From Ornithinimicrobium sp. CNJ-824 (lineage in GTDB: Bacteria > Actinomycetota > Actinomycetes > Actinomycetales > Dermatophilaceae), in contig NZ_MKKA01000011.1 of assembly GCF_001942405.1 (NCBI RefSeq), positions 186,001 through 250,000 of the forward strand: 64,000 nucleotides of DNA. The letters run 5' to 3'. Below the pieces are notes generated by a model, which saw only the letters and a list, made by a program, of their open reading frames with translations, had not been told where the DNA came from and ran no database searches. The translations under genes were made by a program, and so were the position numbers. The stretch's first letter is position 1; each line of letters starts with the position of its first letter. This document shows, piece by piece, positions 50,728 through 60,372 of this stretch.

Positions 50728-51957
50728 TCAGCCCGGGTCGACGCTGTAGCCGCGGTCGAGCAGCGCCTGCCGCACCTGGGCGGAGTGCTCGTGCCCCCGG
50801 GTCTCGAGGGTCAGGGAGATGGCCACCTCGTCGATCTTCAGGTGGGGGTCGCGGCGGTGGTGCTGGACCTCGAGCACGTTGCAGGTCATCTCGGCGAGCA
50901 TCGTGAGCACACCGGCCAGGGCCCCCGGCCGGTCGGGCACGCGGACCCGCAGCTGCAGGTATCGGCCGGCGACCGTCAGTCCCTGCCGCAGGATGCGCAG
51001 CAGGAGGACCGGGTCGATGTTGCCGCCGGAGAGCAGGGCCACCACCGGCCCCTCGTAGCGCGCGGCCGCCTCCTGCCCCAGCTCCATCAGGTGGGCCGTC
51101 GCGGCGGCGCCGGCCGGCTCCACGACGAGCTTGGCCCGCTCGGCGAGGAGCAGCACCGCCCGGGCCAGGGCGCTCTCGCTGACGGTCTCCATGCCGTCGA
51201 CCAGCTCCGAGACCAGCTGGAAGGGGACGTCGCCGGGCCGTCCGACGGCGATCCCGTCGGCCATCGTGGTCATCCGCTCGACCGGCACGGGGTGACCGGC
51301 CGACAGCGACCCCGGCCAGGCGGCGGCCTCCTCGGCCTGGACGCCGACCACGCGGACGTCGGGCCGCCGCGCCTTGACCGCCCGCGCGATGCCCGCCAGC
51401 AGGCCGCCGCCGCCGGTGCACACCAGCACCGTGCGCACGTCGGGGACCTGCTCGAGGATCTCCAGCCCGCACGTGCCCTGGCCGGCGACGATGTCGGGGT
51501 GGTCGAAGGGCGGGATGAACACGGCGCCGTGCTCCTGCTCGTGCGCGCGTGCCGCCTCGATGCAGTCGTCGATCGTGGTGCCCACCTGGTGGACGGTGGC
51601 CCCGTAGCCCTTGGTGGCGGCCAGCTTGGGCATCGAGGCCCCGTGCGGCATGTAGACCGTCGCCTCGATCCCGAGCAGCCGGGCGGCCAGGGCGACCCCC
51701 TGGGCGTGGTTGCCCGCGCTGGCGGCCACCACGCCCCGGTCCTTCTCCGCGGCCGTCAGCCGCGCCATCCGGGTGTAGGCGCCCCGCATCTTGAACGAGC
51801 CCGCGCGCTGCAGGTTCTCGCACTTGAGGTGGACGGGGACGCCGGTCCGGTCGGTCAGCGCCTGGCTGAACTCCACCGGGGTCGGGGTCAGCACGTCGGC
51901 GAGGACCTCGCGGGCCGCGAGGATGTCCTCCAGGGTCACGTCGATGTGGTCCGGCAC
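50728..51957 (-). CDS. ilvA: Threonine ammonia-lyase
   Basis: PLP enzyme that converts threonine to 2-oxobutyrate, feeding isoleucine synthesis; 409 aa. The PLP lysine is Lys56 in AGSFKMRGAY, with CTGGGGLLAGIA binding the phosphate and SGGNIDPVLLLRIL near the domain end. A single ACT domain (residues ~325-405) begins LRVRVPDRPGALAGVL. Single-ACT enzymes of this size resemble the catabolic/TdcB-like group and Corynebacterium-type IlvA more than the two-domain E. coli IlvA. Confidence 0.93.
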   Translation of the reverse strand: MPDHIDVTLEDILAAREVLADVLTPTPVEFSQALTDRTGVPVHLKCENLQRAGSFKMRGAYTRMARLTAAEKDRGVVAASAGNHAQGVALAARLLGIEATVYMPHGASMPKLAATKGYGATVHQVGTTIDDCIEAARAHEQEHGAVFIPPFDHPDIVAGQGTCGLEILEQVPDVRTVLVCTGGGGLLAGIARAVKARRPDVRVVGVQAEEAAAWPGSLSAGHPVPVERMTTMADGIAVGRPGDVPFQLVSELVDGMETVSESALARAVLLLAERAKLVVEPAGAAATAHLMELGQEAAARYEGPVVALLSGGNIDPVLLLRILRQGLTVAGRYLQLRVRVPDRPGALAGVLTMLAEMTCNVLEVQHHRRDPHLKIDEVAISLTLETRGHEHSAQVRQALLDRGYSVDPG

Positions 51958-51966
51958 CCCGTCAGC

Positions 51967-53366
51967 CTAGCGACCCAGGCCCCGTCCCGTCCCGTCCCGG
52001 TCCGGAGCCAGCTGCCCGGCGACGGCCCGGGCGAGGTCCGGCCGGGGGCCGGCGAGCAGACCAGCCGCGAAGAGCAGGTACGCGGTGTCCACCCGGGCCT
52101 GCGCCGCCGCCGGCGGGGTCCATCCGCCGCCGTGGTCGGACAGGACCGTCCGCAGCACCGCCCCGGCCTCGTCCGGCGCGGCGTGCCGCAGGACCCCGCC
52201 GGAGCCGAGCAGCAGACCCACCTCCTTCAGCGGCCGGGGAGCCTCGCCGGGCGCGCCGGGCCGGCCGTGGCGACGGGCCGCCACGAGCGCGGCCAGGGTG
52301 GCCAGCCGCAGGTCGAGGGTGCGGCCGTGGTCGTCGGCCGGCAGGACCCCGGGGTCGGCGTGCCCCCGCTCCGCCCAGGCGGCGAGGGCGGGGTCGTCGG
52401 CGCCGGGCAGGCCCTCGGTGGCGGCGGCCGCCAGCACCCCCGGTGCGCCCCACCGCATGCCGAGGTCGCCCTCCACGGTGCGCGCGTGCCAGAGCGGGGC
52501 CACGACCTGCTTGCGGAGGGAGGCGTCCTCCCCCTGGGGCGTGACGACCGAGTAGACGTCGGTGGTGGCTCCCCCCACGTCCACGACGAGGACGTCCTCG
52601 TCGCGGACGTCGGCCAGCACCTCCACGCCGGCCAGCACCGCGTCCGGGGTGGCGGCGCGGACGAGCCGGGCGAAGCGGGGGCCGCGGGAGAGGCCCTTGC
52701 CGCCGATGACGTGCCGGAGGAAGACCTCGCGGATCGCGCGCCGGGCCGGCCGGGGTGGACCACGCCGATCCGGGGCAGCACGTTCTCGGTGGCGGTGACC
52801 CGCCGTCCGGTGGCGGCCAGCTCCGCCACCACCTCGTCCCGGGCCTCGACGTTGCCGGCGACCACGACCGGCGCCGGCAGGCGGGAGCGGGCCAGCCGCC
52901 GGGCGTTGTGGACCAGGACCTCGGCGTTGCCCCCGTCGGTCCCGCCGACGAGCAGCACGACGTCCGGCCGGTCGGCCCGCAGCGCGGCCGTCCCGGCGGA
53001 GGTGAGCGCCCCCGCCGCGACGTGCACCACCCGGGCACCGGCCGAGAGCCCGACCCGGTGACCCGCCTCTGCCGTCACCGACCGCTCGTAGCCGACCACG
53101 GCCAGCCGCAGCCCCCCGCCGGCGCTGGAGCAGACCAGGACGCGGCCCTCCTCGGCCGCCTGCCGGGAGAGCGGGTCGGGGACGGGTGCCCGGGCGACCT
53201 CCGTCAGTGCGTGGTGCGCCGCGGCCACCCCGTCCAGCACGTCCCGCCCGGGACCGGCCGTCGTCGGCGCGGACGTGCGCCCCACCAGAACGCCGTCGTC
53301 GTCGACCAGCGCGGCCTTGGTGAACGTCGACCCGACGTCGACGAGGAGGGTGGTGCCGCCCCTCAC
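51967..53366 (-). CDS. MutL/GlmL family ATPase (frameshifted)
   Basis: ~466-aa member of the ASKHA-type MutL/GlmL family found with cobalamin-dependent glutamate mutase and related aminomutases, unrelated to mismatch repair MutL. It starts [21 protein letters not shown], a phosphate-binding loop, and later has VVLLVGGTDGGNAEVL and VLVVDVGGATTDVYSVV. One C is missing near 52757 between RIGVVHPG and REVFLRHVIGGKGL. The GTG start overlaps the upstream gene's stop by four bases. No mutase subunit gene lies nearby, so its partner is unknown. Confidence 0.82.
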
Positions 53367-53695
53367 AGGAGCGCGGTCAGCAGGGTGACGAGCAGCCAGA
53401 CGGCCCCGACCCCGCCGAGGAGGCCGCCCCACAGCACCGTCCGACGGGCCGACAGCTCGGCCGTCCGCCGCTCCTGGGTCCCGAACCCCTCCGGCCCGCC
53501 CACGTCGGTGGACCCGGGCGGCCCGCCGAAGCCCGCCCTGACCTCCCGGGTCCGGGCCAGGGCCGCGCGCCCCCGCACGAGCAGCAGCACGCCGACGACC
53601 AGGAGGAGGAGCGGGACGGCGACGCGCAGCAGCCAGTCGCCGGTGGACCACGCCTCGGTCGCCAGGAGGGGCAGGGGTGCGGGCACGAGCGGCAT
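53363..53695 (-). CDS. Small two-helix membrane protein
   Basis: 110-aa protein with a hydrophobic helix at residues ~20-42 ([21 protein letters not shown]) and another at the C-terminus (~88-110). A Gly/Pro-rich polar loop lies between. It is coupled to the MutL-like gene by a GTGA overlap. I do not recognise a family. The ATG at 53695 is preferred; the frame continues 16 codons upstream into the divergent msrA control region. Confidence 0.6.
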   Translation of the reverse strand: MPLVPAPLPLLATEAWSTGDWLLRVAVPLLLLVVGVLLLVRGRAALARTREVRAGFGGPPGSTDVGGPEGFGTQERRTAELSARRTVLWGGLLGGVGAVWLLVTLLTALL

Positions 53696-53751
53696 GGGAG
53701 GCAAGGTGCCACACCGGGACCACCGACGCCACCCGTGGGACACTGAGGGGT

Positions 53752-54423
53752 ATGCCGTTCTTCGACACGCTTCCCGGCCGTCCGCAGCCCCTGCCCGGCA
53801 TCCCCGCGACGCACGAGGTCCTCGGGACCCCGCTGCAGGGACCCTGGCCCGAGGGCACCGAGGTCATCACCGTGGCCATGGGGTGCTTCTGGGGCGCCGA
53901 GCGCATCTTCTGGCAGCTGCCCGGGGTGGTGGCGACCGCCGCCGGCTACCAGGGCGGGACGACGCCCAACCCCACCTACGAGGAGGTGTGCTCCGGCCGC
54001 ACCGGGCACGCCGAGGCCGTCCTCGTGGCCTACGACCCGTCGGTCACCGACCCGGAGCAGCTGCTCAAGGCGTTCTGGGAGAACCACGACCCCACGACGA
54101 GGAACCGCCAGGGCAACGACGTCGGGACGCAGTACCGGTCGGCGGTCTACTGGACCACGCCGCAGCAGGAGGCCGCCGCGAGGGCCACCGCCGAGGCCTT
54201 CGGCGAGGTCCTGGCCCGGGCCGGCCACGGCCCGGTCGTCACCGAGCTGCGCCCCGCCGAGGAGGCCGGGCCGTTCTACCCCGCCGAGGCCTACCACCAG
54301 CAGTACCTGCACAAGAACCCCGGGGGCTACTGCAACCACGGGCCCAACGGCTACACCTGCCCGGTGGGCCTGCTGCGGCAGGACGAGGTCCCCGCCCAGC
54401 AGGACGTCCTGCCGCCCCGCTGA
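53752..54423 (+). CDS. msrA: Peptide methionine sulfoxide reductase MsrA
   Basis: Repairs methionine-S-sulfoxide; 223 aa. The catalytic Cys45 is in [14 protein letters not shown], with [25 protein letters not shown] (two motifs) and [18 protein letters not shown] containing a likely resolving cysteine region. The N-terminal ~38 residues are an extension typical of actinobacterial and E. coli-like MsrA. It is divergent from the small membrane protein and convergent with a lipoprotein gene. Confidence 0.95.
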   Translation: MPFFDTLPGRPQPLPGIPATHEVLGTPLQGPWPEGTEVITVAMGCFWGAERIFWQLPGVVATAAGYQGGTTPNPTYEEVCSGRTGHAEAVLVAYDPSVTDPEQLLKAFWENHDPTTRNRQGNDVGTQYRSAVYWTTPQQEAAARATAEAFGEVLARAGHGPVVTELRPAEEAGPFYPAEAYHQQYLHKNPGGYCNHGPNGYTCPVGLLRQDEVPAQQDVLPPR

Positions 54424-54438
54424 GGCCCGGGGCGGGCC
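54424..54438. terminator. Short convergent hairpin
   Basis: GGCCCG-GGG-CGGGCC, a six-base stem directly after the msrA stop and before the stop of the opposing lipoprotein gene. Short and without T tract, so only a weak call. Confidence 0.35.
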
Positions 54439-54448
54439 GGCCCTCCCG

Positions 54449-55336
54449 TCAGCCCCCGGACCCGGAGGGCACGGTCTGCACGTCCTCGGGCCGGGGCGCC
54501 TCGATGTCCATCGGCTCGCCCCAGCGGTCGATGGTCATCTCGGTGACGGCCCCGGCCGCCGTGTAGGCGATCCGACGCACGAGGTCGTCCTCGTCGACCC
54601 ACAGGTCGTAGGTGATCTCGTCGCCGAGGGCGGCCGAGGCCTCCGCGGCGTCGCTGCCGGTCTGCCCGCTGGCGTCGAGCGCCGCCTCGTAGCGCCGCAG
54701 CTCCTCGCCGTCGACGTCCTCGGTGCCGGCGAGGACGACCTGGCCGGACCCCTCGCCCCAGTCCTCCCAGGTGGAGGAGACGTCGATGTCCTCCAGGCCG
54801 GCCCCGCTGTCCGCCAGCTCCTCCTGCGGGACCTGGAGGAACATGCCCTCGTCCGTGACCCCGGGCATCGAGACGTAGGCGGACCCGTCGACGACGATCA
54901 TCCGGGTCGCCCCCAGGCCCGGCATCGTCAGGTCGGCGTCCACGGCGGGCTGACCGTCACCCAGGTCGACCTCGCCGACCATCTCCATCGTCTGGCCCCC
55001 CGTGGTGACGACCATGGCGAGCTCGTAGCTGGACATGACCTCCTCCCCGGGGGAGCGCAGCATCGCCAGGAAGTCCTCGACCGGGACCTGCTCGCCCTCG
55101 GCGGCCGTCGTGACCCCGCCGTCGTCGCCCGCGGACCCGTCGGAGCCGTCGGCGCCGGCCGTGGAGGCGGCCACGTCCTGGGTGGAGCCGGTGTCGGCGG
55201 CCCCGTCGACGGTGCCCGCCGTCGGGCCGCCTCCCCCGTCCGCGTCGTCCCCGCCGCCGCACGCGACGAGGGAGAAGGACAGGGCCCCGGCGGCGAGCAG
55301 GGCGACCCTTCGGGTCCCCGTGGTGGTGGTGCGCAT
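54449..55336 (-). CDS. LppX/LprG-like lipoprotein
   Basis: 295-aa secreted lipoprotein. The signal peptide ends with the lipobox LVAC (Cys26), then a ~60-residue Gly/Asp/Ser/Thr linker, then a ~190-residue domain with alternating strands (ATRMIVVDGSAYVSMPG, ITYDLWVDEDDLVRRIAY) resembling the LolA/LppX-LprG fold that carries lipids in mycobacteria. The assignment rests on pattern, not on a diagnostic motif. It lies next to the ole gene cluster but is transcribed away from it. Confidence 0.72.
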   Translation of the reverse strand: MRTTTTGTRRVALLAAGALSFSLVACGGGDDADGGGGPTAGTVDGAADTGSTQDVAASTAGADGSDGSAGDDGGVTTAAEGEQVPVEDFLAMLRSPGEEVMSSYELAMVVTTGGQTMEMVGEVDLGDGQPAVDADLTMPGLGATRMIVVDGSAYVSMPGVTDEGMFLQVPQEELADSGAGLEDIDVSSTWEDWGEGSGQVVLAGTEDVDGEELRRYEAALDASGQTGSDAAEASAALGDEITYDLWVDEDDLVRRIAYTAAGAVTEMTIDRWGEPMDIEAPRPEDVQTVPSGSGG

Positions 55337-55496
55337 GATGGTCCTACCTCCCTCGAGGGTCGGCGCCCGGGGCGCCGGCCGGATGACCCGACCATCGTGG
55401 CACAGGCACCCTGGAGGACCGCTGGTTCGGTCCCCAGGCCGGTGCTGTGCTCCAATGGCTTGCCCCCTGCCCTTCTCGCAGCAAGGTTCCCCAACG

Positions 55497-56518
55497 TTGA
55501 ACGGCAACGCCCACTTCCGGCACCACGACACCGCCGTCCTGTCCGTCACGGCCGTCGACGCGCCGGTGGTCAAGACCTCGGCCGACTTCGACGCCGTCAT
55601 CGGCGACTCCTACCGCCGCAACGGCCTGCGCCCGGGGATGCTCGCCGCGCTGGCCGGCATCGAGGAGCGCCGCTGGTGGGCCGAGGACCAGCACTTCGTC
55701 GACGGCGCGACCGAGGCCGGGCGGCTGGCCCTGGAGCAGGCGACGTCTCCCCCGACCAGGTGGGACTGCTCATCAACACCTCGGTGAGCCGCAGCCACCT
55801 GGAGCCCTCGATCGCGGTCAAGGTGCACGCCGACCTCGGCCTGCCGACCCACTGCCTCAACTTCGACCTGACCAACGCCTGCCTCGGCTTCGTCAACGGC
55901 ATCCAGATGGCGGCGACGATGATCGACGCCGGTCAGATCGACTACGCGCTGATCGTGGACGGCGAGGGCTCCCGGGAGCCGCAGGAGCGGACGCTGGAGC
56001 GGCTCGCCGGCGACGGGACCACCGCCGAGGACATCCTGTCCCAGTTCGCCACCCTGACCCTGGGGTCGGGTGCCGCGGCCATGGTCCTGGGACGGGCGTC
56101 CCGGCACCCGGAGGGACACCGGGTGGTGGGCGGCGCCACCCGGGCCGCCACCGAGCACCACGACCTCTGCGTCGGCGACTTCACCGAGATGCGCACCGAC
56201 ACCCAGGGTCTGCTGGAGGGCGGGATGGGCCTGGCCACCGCCCTGTGGGAGGCCGCCCGCGGGGAGTTCGACTGGGACGAGATGGACCGCTACGTGGTGC
56301 ACCAGGTGAGCAAGGTGCACACCGGACGGACCGCGGAGGCGCTCGGGCTGGACCCGTCGAGGATCCCGCTCACCTTCCCCACCCTGGGCAACGTGGGCCC
56401 CGCCGCGGTGGCGATCACGCTGGCCAAGGAGGCCGAGTCGCTGCAGCGGGGCGACCGGGTGCTCATGATGGGCATCGGGTCGGGCCTGAACATGACCTGC
56501 CTCGAGCTCACCTGGTGA
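55497..56518 (+). CDS. oleA: OleA-type beta-ketoacyl synthase III homologue (frameshifted)
   Basis: Thiolase-fold enzyme joining two fatty acyl-CoAs head-to-head into a beta-keto acid, the first step of long-chain olefin/beta-lactone synthesis; ~340 aa. The catalytic Cys is in NFDLTNACLGFVNGIQMA; the Glu in SRSHLEPS fits the OleA-specific base. HQVSKVHT and GNVGPAAVAITL are late family motifs. A base is missing near 55751 between LALEQA and VSPDQVGLLINTSV. The TTG start gives MNGNAHFRHHDTAVLSV, like other OleA N-termini, with AAGG upstream. It is first in the oleA-oleBC-oleD run. Confidence 0.88.
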
Positions 56519-56555
56519 CCGTGGGCGCGACGGTCGGGCCGTCGGGGGTGCTCCG

Positions 56556-59282
56556 GTGAGCGCCCGGACCGGTCCTGCCCTCCCGCAGCGCATCCACGGG
56601 CCGGCGGGACGTGCCGTGCAGGACCCGGCCGGGCCGGGCGCGCGGGAGTTCCCGGGGGTGGACCCCGCGTGGTCGCGCGTCGTCGTCGCCCCCGACGCCG
56701 AGGGCACCCCCCGGCGCTGGCACCTGCTGGACACCGGTGCCGGGGACGCCTCCGGGCACGACGGGGACGTCCGCCCCACCCTCCTGTGCGTGCACGGCAA
56801 CCCCACCTGGTCCTACCTGTGGCGGCGGGTGCTGGAGCAGGCGCCCGAGGGGTGGCGGGTGGTCGCGGTGGACCAGCTCGGGATGGGCTGGTCGGAGCGT
56901 CCCGACCGCCCCCGCACCCTGCCGCAACGGATCGCGGACCTGTCGGCGCTGACCGAGACCCTCGGCCTCACCGGCCCGGTCGCGGTCGCGGTGCACGACT
57001 GGGGCGGCCCGGTGGGTCTGGGCTGGGCCCTGCGTCACCGCCACCAGCTGGCCGGCCTCGTGCTCACCAACACGGCCGTGCACCAGCCGACGACGTCCGC
57101 TCCGCCTGCCGTCATCCGGCTCGCCCGCTCGCCGGGGCTGCTGGCGCAGGTGTGCCGCCGGACCCCGCTGTTCGTGCGGGCCACGACCGCCCTGTCGGTC
57201 CCCCCGCTGCCGGCGGAGGTCCGGCGGGCCTTCGCTGCGCCCTACGCGACGCCCGGACGCCGCGCGGCCGTCGCCGACTTCGTGGCCGACATCCCCTTCG
57301 AGCCCGACCACACCAGCCGCCCCGCGCTCGACGCCGTCGCGGAGGACCTGCACACCCTCGGCGACGTGCCCGCGCTCATGGTGTGGGGCCCGCGGGACCC
57401 GGTGTTCGGCCAGCGCTACCTCGACGACCTGCTGACCCGGCTGCCGCACGCCGACGTGCAGCGGTGGACCGGCGCCTCCCACCTCGTCCTGGAGGACCGG
57501 CCCGCGAGCGTGCCCGTGATCTGGGACTGGCTGGCCGAGCGGGTGGGCACCGCAGCGGCGGACGGTGCCGGCCGTCCCTCCGGTCCCGGGGTCGACGTCC
57601 CCCGGGTGCCGGTCCGCGTCGACGTCTCCCGGCCCGGGGCGACCGCCGTGGCCGAGCTGGGCGGGACCGGACGGCAGGTGACCTTCGGGCAGCTGGCCGA
57701 GCGGGTGGAGGAGGTCGCGGCCGCCCTGGCGGACGGTGGGGTGCGGCCGGGCGACCGGGTCGCCGTGCTCGTGCCACCGGGGATCGACCTGACGACCGTG
57801 GTCTACGCGCTGTGGCGCGTCGGGGCGGTCGTCGTCGTGGCGGACGCCGGTCTCGGGCTGGGCCGCCTGGGCGCGGCCCTGCGCTCGGCCGGGCCCCGGC
57901 ACGTGGTCGGGATCGGCCGGGCCCTGGCGCTGGCCCGCGCGACCCGCGTCCCCGGTCGCCGGTGGCGGGTCGAGCCGGGCGGGGAGGAGCTGGACCGGCT
58001 CGCCGCGCGGGGCCGTGAGGTGGGCCCGGCGGTCCTGGCCGACCTCGGCGGGCCTCCCGGCGACGCCGACGGCGCGGTGCTCTTCACGTCCGGGGCCACC
58101 GGCCCTCCCAAGGGGGTCGTCTACACCCGGGACCAGCTGGGCGCCCAGGTCGCCCTGCTGCGGGACACCTTCGACCTCGCCCCGGGACAGGGGCTGGTCG
58201 CCGCCTTCGCCCCGTTCGCCCTCTACGGCCCCGCCCTGGGGCTGCGCAGCGCGGTCCCGGACATGGACGTGACCGCCCCGCACACCCTGACCGCCCCGGC
58301 ACTGGCCGACGCGGTGGCCGCCGTCGGGGCCGACGCCGTCTTCGCCTCGCCCGCCGCGCTGCGCAACGTGGTGTCCACGGCGGACCGGCTCACGGCCGGG
58401 CAGCGCGCCGCCCTGGCCGGGCCACGGCTGGTGCTGTCGGCCGGTGCGCCGGTCCCCGTGGACCTGCTGCACCGGGTGCGCGAGCTGCTGCCCTCGGCCG
58501 CCACCCACACCCCCTACGGCATGACCGAGGTCCTGCCGGTCGCCACGCTCGACCCCACGGAGCTCGCGCCCGGTGCCGCGAGCGGCGCCGGGGTCTGCGT
58601 CGGGCGGCCCGTGCACGGGGTGGACGTCGCGGTGGCCCCGTTGGACGCCCACGGCGTCCCGGCCGACGAGCTCGCCACCACGCCCGGGACCGTCGGGGAG
58701 ATCGTCGTGCGCGGCCCGCACGTCAAGGACCGGTACGACCGGCTGTGGGCGACCCAGCAGGCCACCGCGCGGCCGGCCGGCTGGCACCGCACCGGCGACG
58801 TGGGTCGGCTCGACGGCGACGGCCGGCTGTGGGTCGAGGGCCGGCTGGCCCACGTGGTCCTGACCGCCGACGGGCCGGTGCCCCCCTACCCGGTGGAGGA
58901 CCGGCTGCGGGACGTGCCCGGGCTCGCGGACGTGGCCGTGGTCGGGGTGGGACCCGCCGGCGTCCAGCAGGTCGTGGTCGTCGTCGTGCCGGTCGGCCGC
59001 GGCGGGCGGCGCGCCCGGCTCACGGGCGCCCCCGGCGGCCCCGACCGGCTCGCCCCGCCCGAGGTCCGCGACGCCGTGCGGGACCGCGCCGGCGTCCCGG
59101 TGGCGGCCGTCCTCGTCCGCGACTGGCTGCCGGTGGACGTCCGGCACGCCAGCAAGGTCGACCGCACCGCCCTGGCCGCCTGGGCCGACGACGTGCTGCA
59201 CTCCCCTGCGGGCCCCGCCGGACCGGCCGCCCTCGTGCGACGCGCCCTGCGGCCACGGGCCCCACGGACGAGGAGCCGCTGA
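56556..59282 (+). CDS. oleBC: OleBC fusion: beta-lactone decarboxylase and beta-lactone synthetase
   Basis: 908-aa two-domain protein. Residues ~45-330 are an alpha/beta hydrolase like haloalkane dehalogenases (OleB), with CVHGNPTWSYLWRR (oxyanion region), the nucleophile Asp in VAVHDWGGPVGLGWAL and the late His in GASHLVLED. Residues ~350-905 are an AMP-forming ligase (OleC), with VLFTSGATGPPKGVVYT and YGMTEVLPVA, which turns beta-hydroxy acids into beta-lactones. Fusion of oleB and oleC is typical of actinobacteria such as Micrococcus. GTG 56556 overlaps the stop of a mini-ORF; oleD starts in its stop (TGATG). Confidence 0.9.
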   Translation: MSARTGPALPQRIHGPAGRAVQDPAGPGAREFPGVDPAWSRVVVAPDAEGTPRRWHLLDTGAGDASGHDGDVRPTLLCVHGNPTWSYLWRRVLEQAPEGWRVVAVDQLGMGWSERPDRPRTLPQRIADLSALTETLGLTGPVAVAVHDWGGPVGLGWALRHRHQLAGLVLTNTAVHQPTTSAPPAVIRLARSPGLLAQVCRRTPLFVRATTALSVPPLPAEVRRAFAAPYATPGRRAAVADFVADIPFEPDHTSRPALDAVAEDLHTLGDVPALMVWGPRDPVFGQRYLDDLLTRLPHADVQRWTGASHLVLEDRPASVPVIWDWLAERVGTAAADGAGRPSGPGVDVPRVPVRVDVSRPGATAVAELGGTGRQVTFGQLAERVEEVAAALADGGVRPGDRVAVLVPPGIDLTTVVYALWRVGAVVVVADAGLGLGRLGAALRSAGPRHVVGIGRALALARATRVPGRRWRVEPGGEELDRLAARGREVGPAVLADLGGPPGDADGAVLFTSGATGPPKGVVYTRDQLGAQVALLRDTFDLAPGQGLVAAFAPFALYGPALGLRSAVPDMDVTAPHTLTAPALADAVAAVGADAVFASPAALRNVVSTADRLTAGQRAALAGPRLVLSAGAPVPVDLLHRVRELLPSAATHTPYGMTEVLPVATLDPTELAPGAASGAGVCVGRPVHGVDVAVAPLDAHGVPADELATTPGTVGEIVVRGPHVKDRYDRLWATQQATARPAGWHRTGDVGRLDGDGRLWVEGRLAHVVLTADGPVPPYPVEDRLRDVPGLADVAVVGVGPAGVQQVVVVVVPVGRGGRRARLTGAPGGPDRLAPPEVRDAVRDRAGVPVAAVLVRDWLPVDVRHASKVDRTALAAWADDVLHSPAGPAGPAALVRRALRPRAPRTRSR

Positions 59283-60268
59283 TGGGCTCCGGCCGGGTCC
59301 TGGTCACCGGCGCCAGCGGGATGCTGGGCCGGGCGGTCGCCGACCTCGCCGCCGTCCGCGGCTGGGACGTCACCGTGATGCAGCGCCGGACCGCCGGCGG
59401 GCCGCACCGGGAGGTGCTCGGGGACGTGCGCGACCGGGAGGCGGTCCGCCGCGCGGTCGCCGGGCAGGACGCGGTGGTCCACCTGGCGGCCAAGGTCGAC
59501 GTGGTCGGACCGTGGATGGACTACGTCCGGACCAACGTGACCGGCACCCGGCACGTCGTGGAGGCGGCGCGGATGCACGGGACGGGTCGGCTGGTCCAGG
59601 TGTCCTCCCCGTCCGTGGCCCACACCGGTCGCTCCCTGGCCGGAGCGCCGGCCGGGGCCGCCAGCCCGATGCGGGCCCGGGGGCACTACGCCCGGACCAA
59701 GGCGGCCGCCGAGCTGTTCGCGCTGGCCGCGGACGGGCCGGACCTGGCGGTCGTGGCCGTGCGGCCGCACCTGGTCTGGGGACCGGGCGACACCCAGCTC
59801 GTCGGGCGCATCGCCGCACGGGCCCGGCAGGGGCGGCTCGCCCTCGTGGGCGCCGGCACCGCCCTGGTGGACACCACCTACGTGGACAACGCCGCCGAGG
59901 CGCTGGTGGCCGCGCTGGAGCACGCCGAGGAGGCGCACGGCCAGGCCCTCGTGGTGACCAACGGCGAACCGCGGCCGGTCGGCGAGCTCGTGGCCGGGAT
60001 CTGCCGCGCGGTGGGGGCCCCGCCGCCGCGCCTGCACGTGCCCGTCCCGCTGGCCTGGGGGCTGGGGGCCGGGGTCGAGGGGGCGGTCGCGCTCTCCGAA
60101 CGGCTCCCCCTGGTGCCGGCCATCACCCAGCCGCCGCTGACCCGGTTCCTCGTCGAGCAGCTCAGCACGGCGCACTGGTTCGACCAGCGCCGCACCCGGG
60201 AGCTGCTGCACTGGCGACCGTCCGTCGACGTCGACACCGGCCTGGCCCGGCTGGCCGCAGCCACCTGA
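59282..60268 (+). CDS. oleD: OleD-type 2-alkyl-3-oxoalkanoate reductase
   Basis: 328-aa extended short-chain dehydrogenase with the Rossmann motif VLVTGASGMLGRAVADLA, VVHLAAKVDVVGPWMDYVRTN and the catalytic YARTK (Tyr/Lys). It reduces the beta-keto acid made by OleA with NADPH before lactonisation by OleC. The one-base overlap with oleBC and the operon order support the role. Related 3-beta-hydroxysteroid dehydrogenases share the fold, but the gene neighbours settle the assignment. Confidence 0.88.
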   Translation: MGSGRVLVTGASGMLGRAVADLAAVRGWDVTVMQRRTAGGPHREVLGDVRDREAVRRAVAGQDAVVHLAAKVDVVGPWMDYVRTNVTGTRHVVEAARMHGTGRLVQVSSPSVAHTGRSLAGAPAGAASPMRARGHYARTKAAAELFALAADGPDLAVVAVRPHLVWGPGDTQLVGRIAARARQGRLALVGAGTALVDTTYVDNAAEALVAALEHAEEAHGQALVVTNGEPRPVGELVAGICRAVGAPPPRLHVPVPLAWGLGAGVEGAVALSERLPLVPAITQPPLTRFLVEQLSTAHWFDQRRTRELLHWRPSVDVDTGLARLAAAT

Positions 60269-60372
60269 GCACCCCGGCCCGGGCCCCGTGGCCTGCCCGA
60301 CCCCCGCCCGGCCGCGCGGGACGGCGACCTAGACTGCCCGCATACCGCCCGACCGCGTCAAGGAGGACCCCC

